The notes under the pieces were generated by a model. It had not been told where the DNA came from and made no database searches. It worked only from the letters and a program-made list of their open reading frames with translations. Both the position numbers and the translations under genes were made by a program. This document shows positions 54,929 to 56,270 of a stretch of 56,270 nucleotides of DNA, one piece after another; position 1 is the stretch's first letter, and every line of letters begins with the position of its first letter. The DNA is from CAYTZN01 sp964442495 (lineage in GTDB: Bacteria; Pseudomonadota; Gammaproteobacteria; Legionellales; Legionellaceae), in NCBI GenBank assembly GCA_964442495.1, contig CAYTZN010000015.1, forward strand, positions 1-56,270. The letters are read 5' to 3'.

Positions 54929-56104
54929 ATGCGATCCAGATTTATTGGTGGCATTCTTCTTATTGTAGGCACATCCATAGGCGGGGGCATGCTTGCCCTG
55001 CCCGTTGCTAATGCCGCTACTGGATTTGGGCCATCATCCTTGTTTCTTCTGCTATGTTGGTTCCTCAGCACCATTGGCGCTTTTTTTATTCTGGAAGTAA
55101 ATCTTTATCTTCCCCGCGGCAAAAATATACTCTCAATGGCGGCCGCAACCCTAGGCACACCGGGTTTACTCATTGCGTGGTTAAGCTATCTTTTTCTTCT
55201 TTACACATTACTCTCGGCCTATATTTCAGGAGGGACTGATGTATTTGGTGGCCTAATACACCCGTTAAATATCCATGTGCCAACGTGGCTTCTTAGCATT
55301 TTATTTACAAGTATTTTTGGATGGGTTGTTTATGGGGGTATTCGCCAAGTAGACATGGTTAATCGAAGCCTCATGTTCACTAAGCTCATCACCTACTTTT
55401 TTTTGATTGTCCTCATCGCCCCCTATATTCATGTTGAACATTTAAACGGTGGCCATGCACACTATATTACTAGCTCTATCATGATTTTATTCACCTCCTT
55501 TGGTTTTGCCATTATTGTTCCAAGTTTACGTGACTATTTTAACGACGATGTCCGGTCATTAAAAAAAGTAATTCTTATTGGGTCGCTCATTCCTTTGTTT
55601 TGTTATATCGCTTGGGACGCCGTGATCATGGGTAGCATTCCTTCACATGGACACCCCGGTTTAACAGCACTTTTAAATGATGAGCACACCACAAGCTCAC
55701 TCGCATTGATGTTATCAGAGACCGTTCACAACCGACTTATCATCAATTTGTTTGATTTTTTTACGTCTATTTGCATGCTGACCGCCTTTCTTGGTGTATC
55801 GCTCTGCCTGCTTGGTTTTTTAAGCGATGCGCTTAACCTAAAACAGAACGGCAAGGAAGGGCTGGGTCTTTTTCTGCTTACTTTTTTACCCTCATTATTA
55901 ATGGTCCTTCTCTATCCCAATGCCTACATTTATGCCCTACGCTATGCAGGTTTTTTTTGTGTGATTTTATTACTTTTACTTCCCGCATTAATGTCTTATG
56001 TGGGTAGAAAACACTACCCTTCTTCCTTTGTGGTTCCTGGAGGAAAAGCTAGTCAAATTTTAGTTATTGTCTGCTCATTAGCATTGCTATATATAGCCTT
56101 TTAG
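54929..56104 (+). CDS. Aromatic amino acid permease (HAAAP, TyrP/Mtr-like)
   Basis: This inner-membrane proton symporter has 391 residues and about eleven hydrophobic segments. The N-terminal signature GGILLIVGTSIGGGMLALP is the family hallmark, and FTSFGFAIIVPSLRDYF matches the mid-protein motif. Uptake of tyrosine or tryptophan is likely by family; which one is unclear. The short gap before it (54797-54928) holds an imperfect CTCCT / AGGAG stem and a possible promoter. Confidence 0.9.
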   Translation: MRSRFIGGILLIVGTSIGGGMLALPVANAATGFGPSSLFLLLCWFLSTIGAFFILEVNLYLPRGKNILSMAAATLGTPGLLIAWLSYLFLLYTLLSAYISGGTDVFGGLIHPLNIHVPTWLLSILFTSIFGWVVYGGIRQVDMVNRSLMFTKLITYFFLIVLIAPYIHVEHLNGGHAHYITSSIMILFTSFGFAIIVPSLRDYFNDDVRSLKKVILIGSLIPLFCYIAWDAVIMGSIPSHGHPGLTALLNDEHTTSSLALMLSETVHNRLIINLFDFFTSICMLTAFLGVSLCLLGFLSDALNLKQNGKEGLGLFLLTFLPSLLMVLLYPNAYIYALRYAGFFCVILLLLLPALMSYVGRKHYPSSFVVPGGKASQILVIVCSLALLYIAF

Positions 56105-56270
56105 CACCAGGGTAACCGTACCTAAACGCCCACTGATAAAAATGCCTACGTTCCGCGCTTTATGCCTGAGAGATGGTCACGAAATATAAGGCTAACTTCA
56201 TATAAAAATTGATTGATTTTTTTGATGTGCATGATGAAATGTGATCAAATAGCGTTTGCGAACATTTTGC
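56105..56270. other. Intergenic end of window
   Basis: No gene is seen in these 166 bp. They contain the second copy of the 22-bp motif (GCCTACGTTCCGCGCTTTATGC, 56144-56165) and AT-rich DNA afterwards. Confidence 0.45.

Overview
The window reads as chromosomal DNA of a gammaproteobacterium of the Legionella type (order Legionellales). This is inferred from gene content and not from any marker comparison. The pointers are moderately AT-rich DNA, a poly-hydroxybutyrate locus (phaC, phasin, phaR, phaB), a stand-alone Fis-type regulator, an sdhCDAB-sucABCD block, feoABC, a HAAAP amino-acid permease, and two genes that look like type IV-secreted effectors. No CRISPR array, prophage, transposase or rRNA was seen; one tRNA (Gln, TTG) is present.

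Layout: (1) 1-117 is the 3' end of an unknown gene. (2) 337-16207 is one long minus-strand cluster, smc-zipA-murF-mraY-murD-ftsW-murC-'murB'-ddl-ftsQ-ftsA-ftsZ. It makes lipid II precursors and the division ring, but it lacks murG between ftsW and murC, lacks lpxC after ftsZ, and carries a murB with a large in-frame internal deletion. (3) 16314-21754 is the PHB locus, with an unrelated 508-residue putative effector with a caspase-like fold embedded in it. (4) 21983-28979 holds a fatty-acid desaturase, an acyltransferase pair, ggt, coaD, lolB, tRNA-Gln and prs; ispE, often found between lolB and the tRNA, is absent. (5) 29261-36756 is an accessory-looking stretch (DUF4142, GNAT, Fis, DUF945, MFS, SseB-like, an RMF-motif protein, pdxH) with several repeat copies. 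(6) 36811-46269 is a compact TCA block, sdhCDAB-sucAB-sucCD. (7) 46508-48155 holds an unknown gene and a pertussis-toxin-S1-like ADP-ribosyltransferase candidate. (8) 48135-50831 is feoABC behind a Fur box. (9) 51012-56104 holds zapE, an alpha/beta hydrolase, panB, panC and an amino-acid permease.

A family of short inverted-repeat elements of about 100 bp with TA ends recurs in five intergenic places. In one of them a second, different miniature element (17-bp perfect inverted ends, 8-bp target duplication) has landed inside the hairpin. The most interesting items are the ADP-ribosyltransferase-like gene, the His/Cys clan-CD-like effector candidate, the gutted murB in a murG-less cluster, and the nested miniature transposons.
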